The notes beneath the pieces were generated by a model. The model was not told the DNA's origin. It ran no database searches and saw only the letters and a list, made by a program, of their open reading frames with translations. Positions 54,612-63,738 of a stretch of DNA of 64,000 nt are shown in pieces. This DNA comes from CALXVA01 sp944392465 (GTDB taxonomy: Bacteria; Bacillota; Clostridia; TANB77; CAG-508), in assembly GCA_963931155.1 (NCBI GenBank), contig OZ006978.1, positions 62,001 through 126,000 of the forward strand, read 5' to 3'. The position numbers and the translations under genes were made by a program. Position 1 is the first letter of the stretch; the number at the start of each line of letters is the position of its first letter.

Positions 54612-54846
54612 AAACAAAAAAACACGAGCAAACTCAGAATCCGTAAAGGACGAAGTTGCTCGTGGTACCACCTTTATTTATAGTAATTTTACTACCTCAT
54701 TTAAGATTAACGCTCTTACACGATTTGACTCCATTATTGAAATTCATTAACTTGCTTTTCTATTGTAGCTTACAGTCCATGGCTACAATTCCCTTTGTAG
54801 AATTCAAATTAACTACTTGTGATAACTTCTCCGTCAAAATAATATC
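54612..54846 (-). promoter_or_regulatory. T-box riboswitch controlling pheST
   Basis: The minus-strand leader contains the canonical T-box AAAGGTGGTACCACG (54675-54661) and a terminator CACGAGCAA / TTGCTCGTG (54623-54631 with 54656-54664) followed by a run of T. It senses uncharged tRNA-Phe: when bound, the antiterminator forms and the operon is read. A GAATTCTAC stretch near 54800 may hold the Phe codon TTC as specifier, though the loop placement is not certain. Upstream stem-loops are present over about 150 nt. Confidence 0.93.
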
Positions 54847-54852
54847 TCTTGT

Positions 54853-54881
54853 ATTATATTGCTTTTTTTCGTATTTGTCAA
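54853..54881 (-). promoter_or_regulatory. pheST promoter
   Basis: TTGACA (54876-54881), a 17-bp spacer and TATAAT (54853-54858) on the minus strand, just beyond the copA stop codon. The transcript would begin near 54846. Confidence 0.85.
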
Positions 54882-54891
54882 ATATTTCCGA

Positions 54892-57090
54892 TTATTTTTT
54901 TAATCTTAAACTGTTTAATGTTACTGTAATGCTACTTAATGTCATTGCAATAGACGCAAACATAGGATTCATTGTTATTCCAAATGGTGATAATACTCCT
55001 ATTGCTATTGGTATCATGCAAATATTATAGAAAAATGCCCAGAATAGGTTTTGCTTTATATTTCTTATTGTTCTTTTGCTAATATGGATTAAGTCATTTA
55101 TTCTTTCTAAGTTTCCTTTCATTAATACAATATCACTACTATCTATTGCTATATCTGTACCATTTCCAACTGCTACTCCTATATCTGCTGTAACTAAACT
55201 TACACTATCATTAATTCCATCTCCGCACATCATTACTAATCCGTCTTTTTTTAGTTCTTGTATTTTTTCAGCTTTTTGCTTTGGTAATACATTTGCAATT
55301 ACATTTGTTATTCCAATTAATTCTGCTATTGATTTAGCTGTGTTTTCGTTATCTCCTGTAAGCATTACAACTCTCTTATCTTGCTCTTTTAGTTTTGCTA
55401 TTACTTCTTTTACATTATCTCTAATTGTATCTTTTACTCCTATTAGTGCTATTAATTTGCCTGACTCTGCTACAAATAAAATACTATTTCCGTCTTTTTC
55501 TAATTCTTCTTCGGCTTTTAATTTCTCTTCTATATCAATATTTTGTTCTTTCATTAATTTTGCATTTCCTATGTAGTATTCCTTTTCATTTAATTTTGCA
55601 TAAATTCCATATCCTGAAATATTCTTAAAACCATTTGCTTCAAGTAATTCTATATTTTTATTTTTAGCATAATCCACAATTCCTCGTGCTATAGGATGCT
55701 CTGACTTGTTTTCTATACTTGCTACAACTTTTATAATATCATCATCTAATAAGTCAGAATAATTATATATTTTATTAACACTTAATTTTCCATTTGTAAG
55801 CGTTCCTGTTTTATCAAATACAATAGTTTTAGCTTTATGTGCATTTTCTAAACTCTCACTATTTTTTATAAGTATACCTTTTTTACTTGCAGTTCCTGAT
55901 GACACCACAATTGCAAGCGGTGTAGCGAGTCCTAAACTACAAGGACATGCTACTACTAATACTGTTATAAATGTGTTTATTATAAATGACATTTCTTTTC
56001 CAAGAATTGCCCATACTATTGCTGATACTATTGCTATAATTATTATAGCTGGTACAAAATATCCACTTATTTTATCCGCTATTTTTGCAATTGGTGCTTT
56101 TGTATTAGTTGCTTCTACAACCATTCTAACTATTTCAGATACTGTTGAATCTCTTCCTATTTTTTCTGCTTTATATTCTATTGTTCCTTCATAATTAATA
56201 CTTCCTGCAATTACTTTGCTACCAACTTCTTTTTTAGATGGAACACTTTCACCTGTCACAAATGATTCATCTATATGTGTTGTTCCATTAACCACTTCAC
56301 CATCAACAGCAATTTTTTCTCCAGGTCTACATTTTACAATATCACCTTTATGAATTTCATCAAGTGTTACTTCTTTTTCTTTCCCGTCTACTATTAATGT
56401 AGCTTTATTAGGTGTAATCATCATTAAACTTTGTATAGCTTCTTTTGTTTTGTCCTTATTTCTTGTCTCCACATATCTACCAATATTTATAAAGAATAAT
56501 ATTATAACTGTTGATTCATAATATAAATTCTGAACATATTCGGCGTTTCCTTTAAATATCATATATGTACCATAAACGCTATAAATAAAACTACTAATAA
56601 CCCCAAGACCTACTAATGTATCCATATTTGGTGTTTTATGAATTAAATTTTTGTACCCATTTTTTAATATATCTCTCCCTAAATAGATAGATGTTAAGCT
56701 AAGTACTAATAATGCAATTGTGTAATTTATAGGATACATATGCATATCTAGAAATGGAATATTTGGTAGGCCTATCATATGTCCCATTGCGATATACAAA
56801 GTTAATATTGCTATTACAGTAAAACCTATTAATTTATATTTTTCTTTTCCTTTCTTTTTTTGTTCTTTTGCAAAATTATCAATACCTAAACTTTCAAATC
56901 CTGCTTTGCCAACAAATTTTTCAAGGTCTTCTATTTTTAGTTTTTTATCATCATATTCAATACTAGCATTATTCATAACTAAATTAACACTAGCATTTAT
57001 TACACCATCTTGTTTATTTAGATACTTTTCTAATCCGCTAGAGCAAGCACTGCAAGTCATACCATCAATTTTTAGCAATACTTTTTTCAT
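54892..57090 (-). CDS. copA: Copper-exporting P1B-type ATPase
   Basis: Pumps Cu(I) out of the cytosol. 732 aa. N-terminal HMA domain with MTCSACSSGLE, eight hydrophobic helices, the membrane metal site ACPCSLGLATP, DKTGTLTNG phosphorylation, TGES and GDGINDSV motifs. It belongs with copZ 107 bp upstream on the same strand, which delivers copper to it. Ribosome site AGAAAGGA. Confidence 0.95.
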   Translation of the reverse strand: MKKVLLKIDGMTCSACSSGLEKYLNKQDGVINASVNLVMNNASIEYDDKKLKIEDLEKFVGKAGFESLGIDNFAKEQKKKGKEKYKLIGFTVIAILTLYIAMGHMIGLPNIPFLDMHMYPINYTIALLVLSLTSIYLGRDILKNGYKNLIHKTPNMDTLVGLGVISSFIYSVYGTYMIFKGNAEYVQNLYYESTVIILFFINIGRYVETRNKDKTKEAIQSLMMITPNKATLIVDGKEKEVTLDEIHKGDIVKCRPGEKIAVDGEVVNGTTHIDESFVTGESVPSKKEVGSKVIAGSINYEGTIEYKAEKIGRDSTVSEIVRMVVEATNTKAPIAKIADKISGYFVPAIIIIAIVSAIVWAILGKEMSFIINTFITVLVVACPCSLGLATPLAIVVSSGTASKKGILIKNSESLENAHKAKTIVFDKTGTLTNGKLSVNKIYNYSDLLDDDIIKVVASIENKSEHPIARGIVDYAKNKNIELLEANGFKNISGYGIYAKLNEKEYYIGNAKLMKEQNIDIEEKLKAEEELEKDGNSILFVAESGKLIALIGVKDTIRDNVKEVIAKLKEQDKRVVMLTGDNENTAKSIAELIGITNVIANVLPKQKAEKIQELKKDGLVMMCGDGINDSVSLVTADIGVAVGNGTDIAIDSSDIVLMKGNLERINDLIHISKRTIRNIKQNLFWAFFYNICMIPIAIGVLSPFGITMNPMFASIAMTLSSITVTLNSLRLKK

Positions 57091-57120
57091 AGATATTTAA
57101 TTCCTTTCTAACTAGTTTAT

Positions 57121-57184
57121 GACAAATTGAAATTGCTTTAGTAATTTACTATAAAATAGTATGTTTATGCAATTCACAATTTGC
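57121..57184. repeat. Imperfect inverted repeat between copZ and copA
   Basis: GACAAATTGAAATTGC (57121-57136) and GCAATTCACAATTTGCC (57168-57184) are near complements across a 31-base spacer. It could be an attenuator or processing hairpin that sets the copZ:copA ratio. Confidence 0.4.
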
Positions 57185-57196
57185 CATATTGGTAAT

Positions 57197-57409
57197 TTAT
57201 TTTTCTTCTGCTTCAAATCCTGCATCTTCTACTGCTTCTTTTAAAGCATCAACATTTGTTTGAGATTCATCAAATTTTACCACTGCCTCTTTATTTTCTA
57301 GGCTAACTGTAGCATCTTCTACTCCATCTTGATTATTTAATACTTTTTGTAATCTTGTACTACATCCCTCACAATGCATTCCTGTAATATTTAATTTAAC
57401 TTCTTTCAT
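57197..57409 (-). CDS. copZ: Copper chaperone CopZ
   Basis: 70 aa, a single HMA fold with the Cu(I)-binding motif MHCEGCSTRL at residues 11-20. Delivers copper to CopA or a regulator. Ribosome site AAGGAGGAATT. It lies within a run of four minus-strand genes: two tiny membrane proteins (57714-57923, 57463-57666), copZ and copA. Confidence 0.93.
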   Translation of the reverse strand: MKEVKLNITGMHCEGCSTRLQKVLNNQDGVEDATVSLENKEAVVKFDESQTNVDALKEAVEDAGFEAEEK

Positions 57410-57462
57410 AATATAATTCCTCCTTAAATTTATCTTATTTTTATTGATGTAAGTTTCATACT

Positions 57463-57666
57463 TTAATCAAAATCATTTAAGTTTAATTCTATAGTATCAT
57501 TTGACCATTCTGCATTAACCACATTATTTTCTAATGCATTAACATATATAACATTTCCTTCAACCAAAGTTGATGATGGTACAGCATTTATCATCATGTG
57601 AATTAATATTAATACTAATATAATTATTATTTCTATAGCTATTATAATTATTCTACTTTTCTTCAT
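57463..57666 (-). CDS. Small membrane protein, 67 aa
   Basis: Starts MKKSRIIIIAIEIIIILVLI, a single hydrophobic helix over residues 4-25, then about 40 acidic and polar residues likely outside the cell. Ribosome site AAGGAG, rather distant from the start. Resembles the 57714-57923 product in plan. It precedes copZ on the same strand; a link with copper is only positional. Confidence 0.5.
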   Translation of the reverse strand: MKKSRIIIIAIEIIIILVLILIHMMINAVPSSTLVEGNVIYVNALENNVVNAEWSNDTIELNLNDFD

Positions 57667-57713
57667 AGTTATTATTCACTCCTTTTCTACTGCCCAAATT
57701 TGTTACCAAAAAA

Positions 57714-57923
57714 TTATTCTCCCTTACTTATTAAACTATTACTATAAATTGCTTCATTTGTTTCATGTTCTAATACTTCATTTTCTAGATTTATTGTTGT
57801 AGAACTTTCAGCTGGTTTACTAAATCCTCCTATTATCTCTGATCCTATTATAATAAGTAAAAAGATAATAACTATTAATAATGCTAATATGATAATTGTA
57901 GAAATAGTTGAACCTTTTTTCAT
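57714..57923 (-). CDS. Small membrane protein, 69 aa
   Basis: Start ATG 57921-57923 behind AAAAGGAGAA. One hydrophobic segment at about residues 8-28 followed by a Ser/Thr/Glu-rich tail (PAESSTTINLENEVLEHE). First of the run leading to copZ and copA. No family recognised. Preceded by a palindrome at 57948-57970. Confidence 0.5.
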   Translation of the reverse strand: MKKGSTISTIIILALLIVIIFLLIIIGSEIIGGFSKPAESSTTINLENEVLEHETNEAIYSNSLISKGE

Positions 57924-57947
57924 ATATATTCTCCTTTTTCCCAAAGA

Positions 57948-57970
57948 CATACTAAATTTAGTTTAGTATG
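57948..57970. promoter_or_regulatory. Palindrome upstream of the small-membrane/cop gene run
   Basis: CATACTAAA-N5-TTTAGTATG lies just upstream of the ribosome site of the 57714-57923 gene. The T-run follows on the plus strand only. It may be a terminator or an operator; it does not match the CopY consensus. Confidence 0.4.
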
Positions 57971-57996
57971 CTTTTTTATTTCTATTATTTATTTCT

Positions 57997-58890
57997 TTAA
58001 TCTCTTATTTTCTTTATTGCTTCTGGTATGCATTCTATTGTATCATGTGCCATTTGACTAATATCTGTATATTTATCTTGTGCTATTTCTCCTGCTAAGC
58101 CATTTAAGTACGCTCCTGTAGCTACAGTTAAAATATCCGCTTTATTGTATCCTAGTAAACCTACTAATATTCCTGAAAGTACATCTCCGCTTCCTGCTGT
58201 AGCCATACCAGGGCATCCTCTTTTTACTAAGTATATTGTATTTCCATCTGTAACTATGGTTGTTGGTCCTTTTAGTAGTAAAATTACATTGTATTTTTTT
58301 GCAAATTCTTTTGCAATATTTATGCTATTTTCTTTTATGCCCTCTAATGATATTTTACCTAATCGTTCAAATTCTTTAAGGTGAGGAGTAAGTATTATTT
58401 TGCACTTTGTTTTATTAAGTATTTCTAAATTCATATTTGCTAAAGTATTTAATCCATCAGCATCAATTACTACTGGAATTTCATAGTTAAACAAAATATA
58501 TTCTAATATCTTTTCATATTCTGTGCTCCTATTCCATCCCATTCCAATAGCTAATGCTTTTATTTTATTTAGCGAATTTTTTATTTCATTTTCATTAAAT
58601 TTCATTTTAGAATCTTCGTCATCTATTGTAAATATTGTTTGCTCTAATAAATACGGAGCTACCGATGTAGCAATTGTTTTAGGAATAATTAATCTAACAA
58701 CTCCAGCGCCACTTTTTAAAGCACAGCAACTTAAGTTTGCAAGTTTAACAGCTCCAGAATATTCTATGCATCCACCCATTATTCCTACATATCCATAATC
58801 CCCTTTATTAGAATCGCTTTCTCGAATTTTAAATTTTTCTTTTATATCAAATCTTCCTACCTCAAATACATTTTCATCTATCTTTTTCAT
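57997..58890 (-). CDS. nnrD: ADP-dependent NAD(P)H-hydrate dehydratase
   Basis: Repairs hydrated NADH/NADPH. About 297 aa from ATG 58888-58890, a position consistent with the AGAGAAG site. The ribokinase-like fold shows DYGYVGIMGGCIEYSGA near the N-terminus, VVIDADGLN near 143, TPHLKEFERL and the nucleotide-binding AGSGDVLSGIL near 235. The epimerase (NnrE) domain that is fused in many bacteria is absent here. Confidence 0.92.
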   Translation of the reverse strand: MKKIDENVFEVGRFDIKEKFKIRESDSNKGDYGYVGIMGGCIEYSGAVKLANLSCCALKSGAGVVRLIIPKTIATSVAPYLLEQTIFTIDDEDSKMKFNENEIKNSLNKIKALAIGMGWNRSTEYEKILEYILFNYEIPVVIDADGLNTLANMNLEILNKTKCKIILTPHLKEFERLGKISLEGIKENSINIAKEFAKKYNVILLLKGPTTIVTDGNTIYLVKRGCPGMATAGSGDVLSGILVGLLGYNKADILTVATGAYLNGLAGEIAQDKYTDISQMAHDTIECIPEAIKKIRD

Positions 58891-58903
58891 ATCAAACACT
58901 TCT

Positions 58904-60407
58904 CTATTTATAATTTGTTTTCAAATATTTTTCGAATTCATGTATCGGCAAAGGTTTTGAATAGTAGTATCCTTGTATTATATCGCAACTTTTTTCTAAT
59001 AAATAATCTCTTTGTTCTTTTGTTTCTACTCCCTCTGCTATAGTCATTAGATTTAATTCTTTTGCAATTTTTATTATGTAGTCAACCATGTTTTTCTTTT
59101 TTTGCCCTATTCTATCTATAAATGATTTGTCTATTTTTATTATATCTATAGGCATATCCTGTATCATGCTTAAAGATGAATAGCCTGTTCCAAAATCATC
59201 AATTGAAACTAAGAATCCTAATTTTTTAATTCTGTTCATTATTTCAATAATGTCTACCCCTTCTTCAAAAGCTACACTCTCTGTTATTTCCAAATCAATT
59301 TTATTAGGATTAATATCGTATTTTGCAACAATCATATAATATTTTTCTAAAAAATGTTCATCCATAAAATGGTCTCTTGATACATTTATTGAAATTATTG
59401 GTTCTATTCCTAATTCTTCTTTCCATAACCTCATATTTCTACATACTTCTTCAAATATATATGTATCCAATTTTAATATAAACTTATTTTTTTCAAATAA
59501 AGGTATAAATTTATTAGGAGTGATAATTTTTCCATTATGTTCCCATCTTGTTAATGCCTCAGCTCCATACATTGTTTCTGTATCAGTAAAAACTTTTGGC
59601 TGAAAGTATACTTTAAATTCTCTTCTCATTAAAGCATTATACATAAGACCTTCTATCTTTTCATCTTCCTCAACTATTTTTTCTAACTTATCATCATATA
59701 TATAATATCTCTCATATGGATTTTCTTTAGATTCAGAGTGTGCAACTATAGCTTTATCAATAGCTGCCGATATATTCTTGTCCTTCTCTTTTATTTTATA
59801 AACTCCCATACTTACAGTTAAGTTATATGTTATATTGCTAATTTTTATATTTTCTATTTTGTTTATTACTTTACTTATTGCTGTATAAATATTATCTGAA
59901 TAATCAAATAATACAGCAAAGTAATCATTTGAATATCTAGCAATTAGTGCTGTTTTTCCAAATATTTCTTCTAATTTGTTACCTATATTAATTAAAATCT
60001 TATCTCCTACAGCATAACCATATGCTTTATTTATCATCTTAAACTTGTTTATGTCTAACATCATAATATATTTATTCGTTTTAGGCTCTTTGTTTAAAAT
60101 TTCCTGTCCGATTTTTTCTAAAATAATAAATATTTCCCTTTTGTGTAACTGGGTCTATATATGCATATTCATATAATTTTCTTTGCTTTCTAATATCTGA
60201 AATTGCTATAAATATAAATACTCCTAAAATAAATAATATAACACCAACTGATAGAAAAAAAGTAGTAAGCAACATTCCCATTACATTGGAAGTTCGATTT
60301 TCTAATCCCTTTAAAATATATGACATATATATAGCTACAAAAACTACCATCCAAATTAGTATAATTAATATTTTAATTATTTGTTTTCTATATTCTCTTA
60401 TTTTCAT
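58904..60407 (-). pseudogene. GGDEF/EAL-type signalling protein, frameshifted by one extra A
   Basis: A 108-codon first part (60081-60407) has two membrane helices and the start of a GGDEF domain (YEYAYIDPVTQKGNIYYF). The second part (58904-60064) continues with MMLDINKFKMINKAYGY and then an EAL domain (AEALTRW, EITESVAF, SIDDFGTGYSSL, AEGVETKEQRD). The parts are out of frame at a homopolymer of six A (60112-60117, minus strand); with five A the frame reads RKIGQEILNKEPK without a stop. In the GGDEF domain the active motif is RYSNDYF, so no cyclase activity is expected. The EAL domain has its key residues and could degrade c-di-GMP if translated. Confidence 0.9.
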
Positions 60408-60448
60408 TTTATCTCCTTAGTTTCTCATTAACTTATTACTATTTTAGT

Positions 60449-61309
60449 TTATAAATTTAATATTTTATTTATATTTTTTTCCATATCTTCTGTTCCAATT
60501 TTATATAATTCTTTTAATTTTTCTTTATCTTTTTCAAGCCTTGATACTGTTACTGGTTTATCTGGCGCTATTACTATTATCTTGCCTTCTTTTTCTAAGT
60601 TATTTATTTCTTCTTTAATTTTATTATATCTTTCTGGCATTGTACATAATTTTTCTATAAGTTTTGGATATTTTCCATAAATATGCTTATATAGTGCTTT
60701 CATCCTTTTTGATACTTCCGGTTTTTTATAGTTTCTATCTCTTGTTAGTACTACAATAATATTTTTACAACCTTTTTTCATGGCATAATCTACTGGTATA
60801 GGCATAGATACAGCTCCATCTAAATAATGATTATTGCCAATCTGCACCATTTTTGAGCATAAAGGCATACTAGATGAGGCTTGTACAACTTTAAACATTT
60901 TTTCCATATCACCTCTGCAATCACTTTTTTCAACATACTCAGTTTTACCATCTTCACAATTTGTAACAACCGATATAAATTTTTGATTAGAATTTTTAAA
61001 TGTTTCAAAATCAAATGGATATTTGTCTTTAGAAATCTCATTAAATAAATAATTATATCCAATTAAACCTCTTTCTTTTCTTAATGCTTTTAATCCAATA
61101 TATCTAGGATTATCACAATTCTCTATATTGATTTTAGCTGTTCTTTTAGGTTGTTTAGAAATATAATTCATTCCTGTTAAAGCTCCTGCAGAAACTCCCA
61201 TAACAGTATTTGCTTCAACATTATATTTCATAAGTACATCTAATACTCCTGAAGTATATAAGCTTCTTAAAGCACCACCCTCTAGTATAAGTGTTATATC
61301 TTGCATCAT
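60449..61309 (-). CDS. Patatin-like phospholipase
   Basis: About 286 aa from ATG 61307-61309, behind AAGGTGAG. Motifs: the oxyanion hole LEGGALRSLYTSG at residues 8-20, nucleophile GVSAGALTG near 36, and catalytic dyad Asp in LDGAVSMP near 158. No signal peptide. Cytosolic patatins of this type (the YjjU group) hydrolyse lipid acyl esters. Function in the organism is unknown. Confidence 0.9.
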   Translation of the reverse strand: MMQDITLILEGGALRSLYTSGVLDVLMKYNVEANTVMGVSAGALTGMNYISKQPKRTAKINIENCDNPRYIGLKALRKERGLIGYNYLFNEISKDKYPFDFETFKNSNQKFISVVTNCEDGKTEYVEKSDCRGDMEKMFKVVQASSSMPLCSKMVQIGNNHYLDGAVSMPIPVDYAMKKGCKNIIVVLTRDRNYKKPEVSKRMKALYKHIYGKYPKLIEKLCTMPERYNKIKEEINNLEKEGKIIVIAPDKPVTVSRLEKDKEKLKELYKIGTEDMEKNINKILNL

Positions 61310-61382
61310 TAATCTCACCTTCTCCTGTGTCATAATCCTATCATATCATTTGGTATTTATCAATATATTGCATAAGAAAAAA

Positions 61383-61410
61383 CACTATAGAAAATTTAAT
61401 TTCTATAGTG
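61383..61410 (-). terminator. Terminator of rny
   Basis: 11-bp stem CACTATAGAAA / TTTCTATAGTG with a 6-base loop and TTTTTTC on the minus strand. Confidence 0.85.
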
Positions 61411-61434
61411 CTTATATTTAATTGTTTTTTATCT

Positions 61435-62982
61435 CTATTTAGCGTAATCTACTACTCTAGTTTCTCTAACTACATTAACTTTTATTTGTCCTGGATATTC
61501 CATTTCATCTTCAACTTTTTTTGCTACATCTCTAGCTAAAAGAACCATTTTATCATCTGATATTTTTTCAGGTTTAACAATAATTCTTACTTCTCTACCA
61601 GCTTGTATTGCAAATGATTTTTCAACTCCTTCAAATGAATCAGCAATATTTTCAAGAGATTCAAGTCTTTTAATATAAGACTCTAAAGTTTCTCTTCTTG
61701 CACCTGGTCTAGATGCTGATATAGCATCTGCTGCTTGAACAAGTACAGCTTCAATAGTTTCAGGTTCTACGTCTCCATGATGTGCTTGGACTGCATTAAT
61801 AACCTTATCATTTTCTTTATATTTCTTTAAAACTTCAACACCAATCTCCACATGAGTACCTTCCATATCATGATCTAGTGCTTTTCCTATATCATGCAAT
61901 AGTCCAGCACGTCTTGCAAGCTTTGGATCTAGACCTAACTCTTCTGCCATTATTCTAGCTAAATTAGATACTTCTATAGAGTGGTTTAAAACATTTTGTC
62001 CATAACTTGTCCTATATTTTAACTTTCCTAATAACTTTACTAAATCTGGATGTAATCCAACAACTCCAGTTTCTAAAACTGCTCTTTCTCCTTCTTCTTT
62101 TATAGTTTCTTCAACTTCCTCTTTAGCCTTTTCTACCATTTCCTCAATCTTAGCTGGATGTATTCTTCCATCTTCGATTAATTTTTCTAATGCAATTTTA
62201 GCAACTTCTCTTCTAAGTGGATCAAATCCTGATATTACAACAGCTTCTGGAGTATCATCTATAATCAAGTCAATGCCAGTTAATGTTTCTAATGCTTTTA
62301 TATTTCTACCTTCTCTACCTATAATTCTTCCTTTCATATCATCATTTGGAAGTGATACGATAGAAACAGTTGTTTCTGATGTATGATCTGCAGCACATTT
62401 TTGTATTGCATATCCAACTATTTCTCTTGCCTTCTTAATTGCCTCTTCTTTTGTTTTATTCTCAATATCTCGGATTACAGCTGCTTTTTCTGCAGTAATT
62501 GTCTTTTCTACTTCAGAAAGCAATCTGCTTTTAGCCTCTTCTGAAGATAAACCAGAAATTCTTTGTAACTCAGCCATTTGTTTTTCAGCAATTTCATCTA
62601 ACTCATTTTTCTTATCCTCAAGCATTTTATCTTTGTCAAATAAGTCTTTTTCTTTTCTCTCCATTGCTTCAATTTTCTTTTCTAAATTTTCTTCTTTCTG
62701 AATCAATCTTCTTTCTTGATTTTGTACTTCGCCCCTTCTTTCTCTAATCTCCTCATCTAAATCTTTTCTCGCACTTAATATTTCTTCTTTAGCTTTGAAA
62801 ATTTCTTCCTTTTTATTATTTTCAGCTTCAACTTTAGCCATATCAAGTATTCTTTGTGCTTCACTTTCTGCACTCTTTAATTTAGATTCAGCAATTCTTT
62901 TTCTTATAAATACACCCACAAAGGTAAATATAATTGCTGTGATTAGAAATACGGCGATATTGATTACTATGTCCATAATCAT
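61435..62982 (-). CDS. rny: Ribonuclease Y
   Basis: Membrane-bound endoribonuclease that begins mRNA decay. 515 aa. N-terminal membrane anchor at residues 3-25, a long coiled coil over 30-150, a KH domain with GRIIGREGRNIKALE near 219, and an HD domain with HDIGKALDHD near 352. Ribosome site AGAGGTG; the ATG at 62976 is an alternative start two codons inside. Confidence 0.97.
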   Translation of the reverse strand: MIMDIVINIAVFLITAIIFTFVGVFIRKRIAESKLKSAESEAQRILDMAKVEAENNKKEEIFKAKEEILSARKDLDEEIRERRGEVQNQERRLIQKEENLEKKIEAMERKEKDLFDKDKMLEDKKNELDEIAEKQMAELQRISGLSSEEAKSRLLSEVEKTITAEKAAVIRDIENKTKEEAIKKAREIVGYAIQKCAADHTSETTVSIVSLPNDDMKGRIIGREGRNIKALETLTGIDLIIDDTPEAVVISGFDPLRREVAKIALEKLIEDGRIHPAKIEEMVEKAKEEVEETIKEEGERAVLETGVVGLHPDLVKLLGKLKYRTSYGQNVLNHSIEVSNLARIMAEELGLDPKLARRAGLLHDIGKALDHDMEGTHVEIGVEVLKKYKENDKVINAVQAHHGDVEPETIEAVLVQAADAISASRPGARRETLESYIKRLESLENIADSFEGVEKSFAIQAGREVRIIVKPEKISDDKMVLLARDVAKKVEDEMEYPGQIKVNVVRETRVVDYAK

Positions 62983-63110
62983 TTACACCTCTTTCTATAT
63001 ATTTAATTTTCAATGTACAGTAAATATATCTTCTAATTAATTAATATATTTGTCCTACATATATATTTTATATTTATTATTGTCAACTGTCAAGTTATTT
63101 CTACACAAAA

Positions 63111-63182
63111 TTGTCACTTTGGGGGACAGGCTCTTTTCCGCCATGTTTGTCACCTTTGGGGACAGGCTCTTTTCTGCCATGT
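63111..63182. repeat. 36-bp tandem repeat, two copies (REP-like)
   Basis: Copies at 63111-63146 and 63147-63182 differ at three positions; both contain GGGGACAGGCTCTTTT and end GCCATGT. The G+C-rich sequence in an AT-rich gap resembles repeats associated with REP-type transposases. No transposase gene is nearby. It lies directly downstream of the foreign 90-aa gene (minus strand). Confidence 0.6.
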
Positions 63183-63195
63183 TTATTTGCACATA

Positions 63196-63231
63196 GTTGT
63201 AGCGGGCCATCCAATGGTGACCCTCTACAAC
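63196..63231 (-). terminator. Hairpin after the 90-aa gene
   Basis: GTTGTAG / CTACAAC stem enclosing a 22-base loop with GGG and CCC that can extend the stem. There is no T-run, so termination is uncertain. Confidence 0.4.
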
Positions 63232-63238
63232 TTAACTC

Positions 63239-63511
63239 TTAACGAAACATCAGGTATCCCTTCTTGAGGAAGTAGTTCCTCTCAGACGCAACGCTGAATC
63301 CGAGCAGAATGCCCAGGGACTCAATGGTCCAGCGGACCAGCGTAAACGTCGTAAGGAACTCGACTCCCTTCATGTAGAAGAGAACGGCCTCGATGATCAT
63401 CCCACCCAGGCAAAGCGTTGCCAAGATGTAGATGGACATCCGCATGTACTTACATGCAGGGATGTCGGAGGTCAAAAGCTCGCTCCAAATCGTGTTAAAC
63501 TTCGTAATCAT
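63239..63511 (-). CDS. Small membrane protein, 90 aa, foreign base composition
   Basis: Starts at ATG 63509-63511 behind AGAGAGG. Two hydrophobic segments (about residues 25-46 and 52-76) with a Gly-containing loop, and a basic C-terminus (RNYFLKKGYLMFR). No family recognised. Base and codon use is G+C-rich like the 111-aa, malQ and purB cassettes, in contrast with rny and the xerD-like gene on either side. It has its own promoter (63553-63581). Confidence 0.7.
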   Translation of the reverse strand: MITKFNTIWSELLTSDIPACKYMRMSIYILATLCLGGMIIEAVLFYMKGVEFLTTFTLVRWTIESLGILLGFSVASERNYFLKKGYLMFR

Positions 63512-63552
63512 GTTTGAACCTCTCTTTCTATAAAAGGACTGTATGTAAGTAT

Positions 63553-63581
63553 TTTATACTATTTTTTGATAATTTTGTCCA
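63553..63581 (-). promoter_or_regulatory. Promoter of the 90-aa gene
   Basis: On the minus strand TGGACA (63576-63581), 17-bp spacer, TATAAA (63553-63558). The stretch is AT-rich and looks native. Confidence 0.6.
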
Positions 63582-63620
63582 CTTTATGTAGACATCTTGA
63601 GTTTTGGGATAAACTTTCTA

Positions 63621-63660
63621 TTTTATCTAATAGGAAATTAGAAATTTCTATTAGATAAAA
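63621..63660. repeat. 40-bp AT-rich palindrome
   Basis: TTTTATCTAATAG (63621-63633) is the complement of CTATTAGATAAAA (63648-63660), with extra pairing inside the 14-base centre. It lies next to the terminator at 63664-63697 and may be part of a double-hairpin end. Confidence 0.5.
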
Positions 63661-63663
63661 AAC

Positions 63664-63697
63664 AAACTCAAATTATTAAACAAATAATTTGAGTTTT
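63664..63697. terminator. Terminator of the xerD-like gene
   Basis: 13-bp stem AAACTCAAATTAT / ATAATTTGAGTTT with a 7-base loop and a short T-run on either side. Read on the minus strand it follows the recombinase stop codon. Confidence 0.7.
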
Positions 63698-63738
63698 CTA
63701 GTATTTTCCTTTTATTTAAAATATTTTTCTAATTTAAA

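Noticed and set aside
63111..63182. Tandem 36-bp repeat as a CRISPR array
   Set aside because: The two copies abut with no spacer between them and no cas gene is present.
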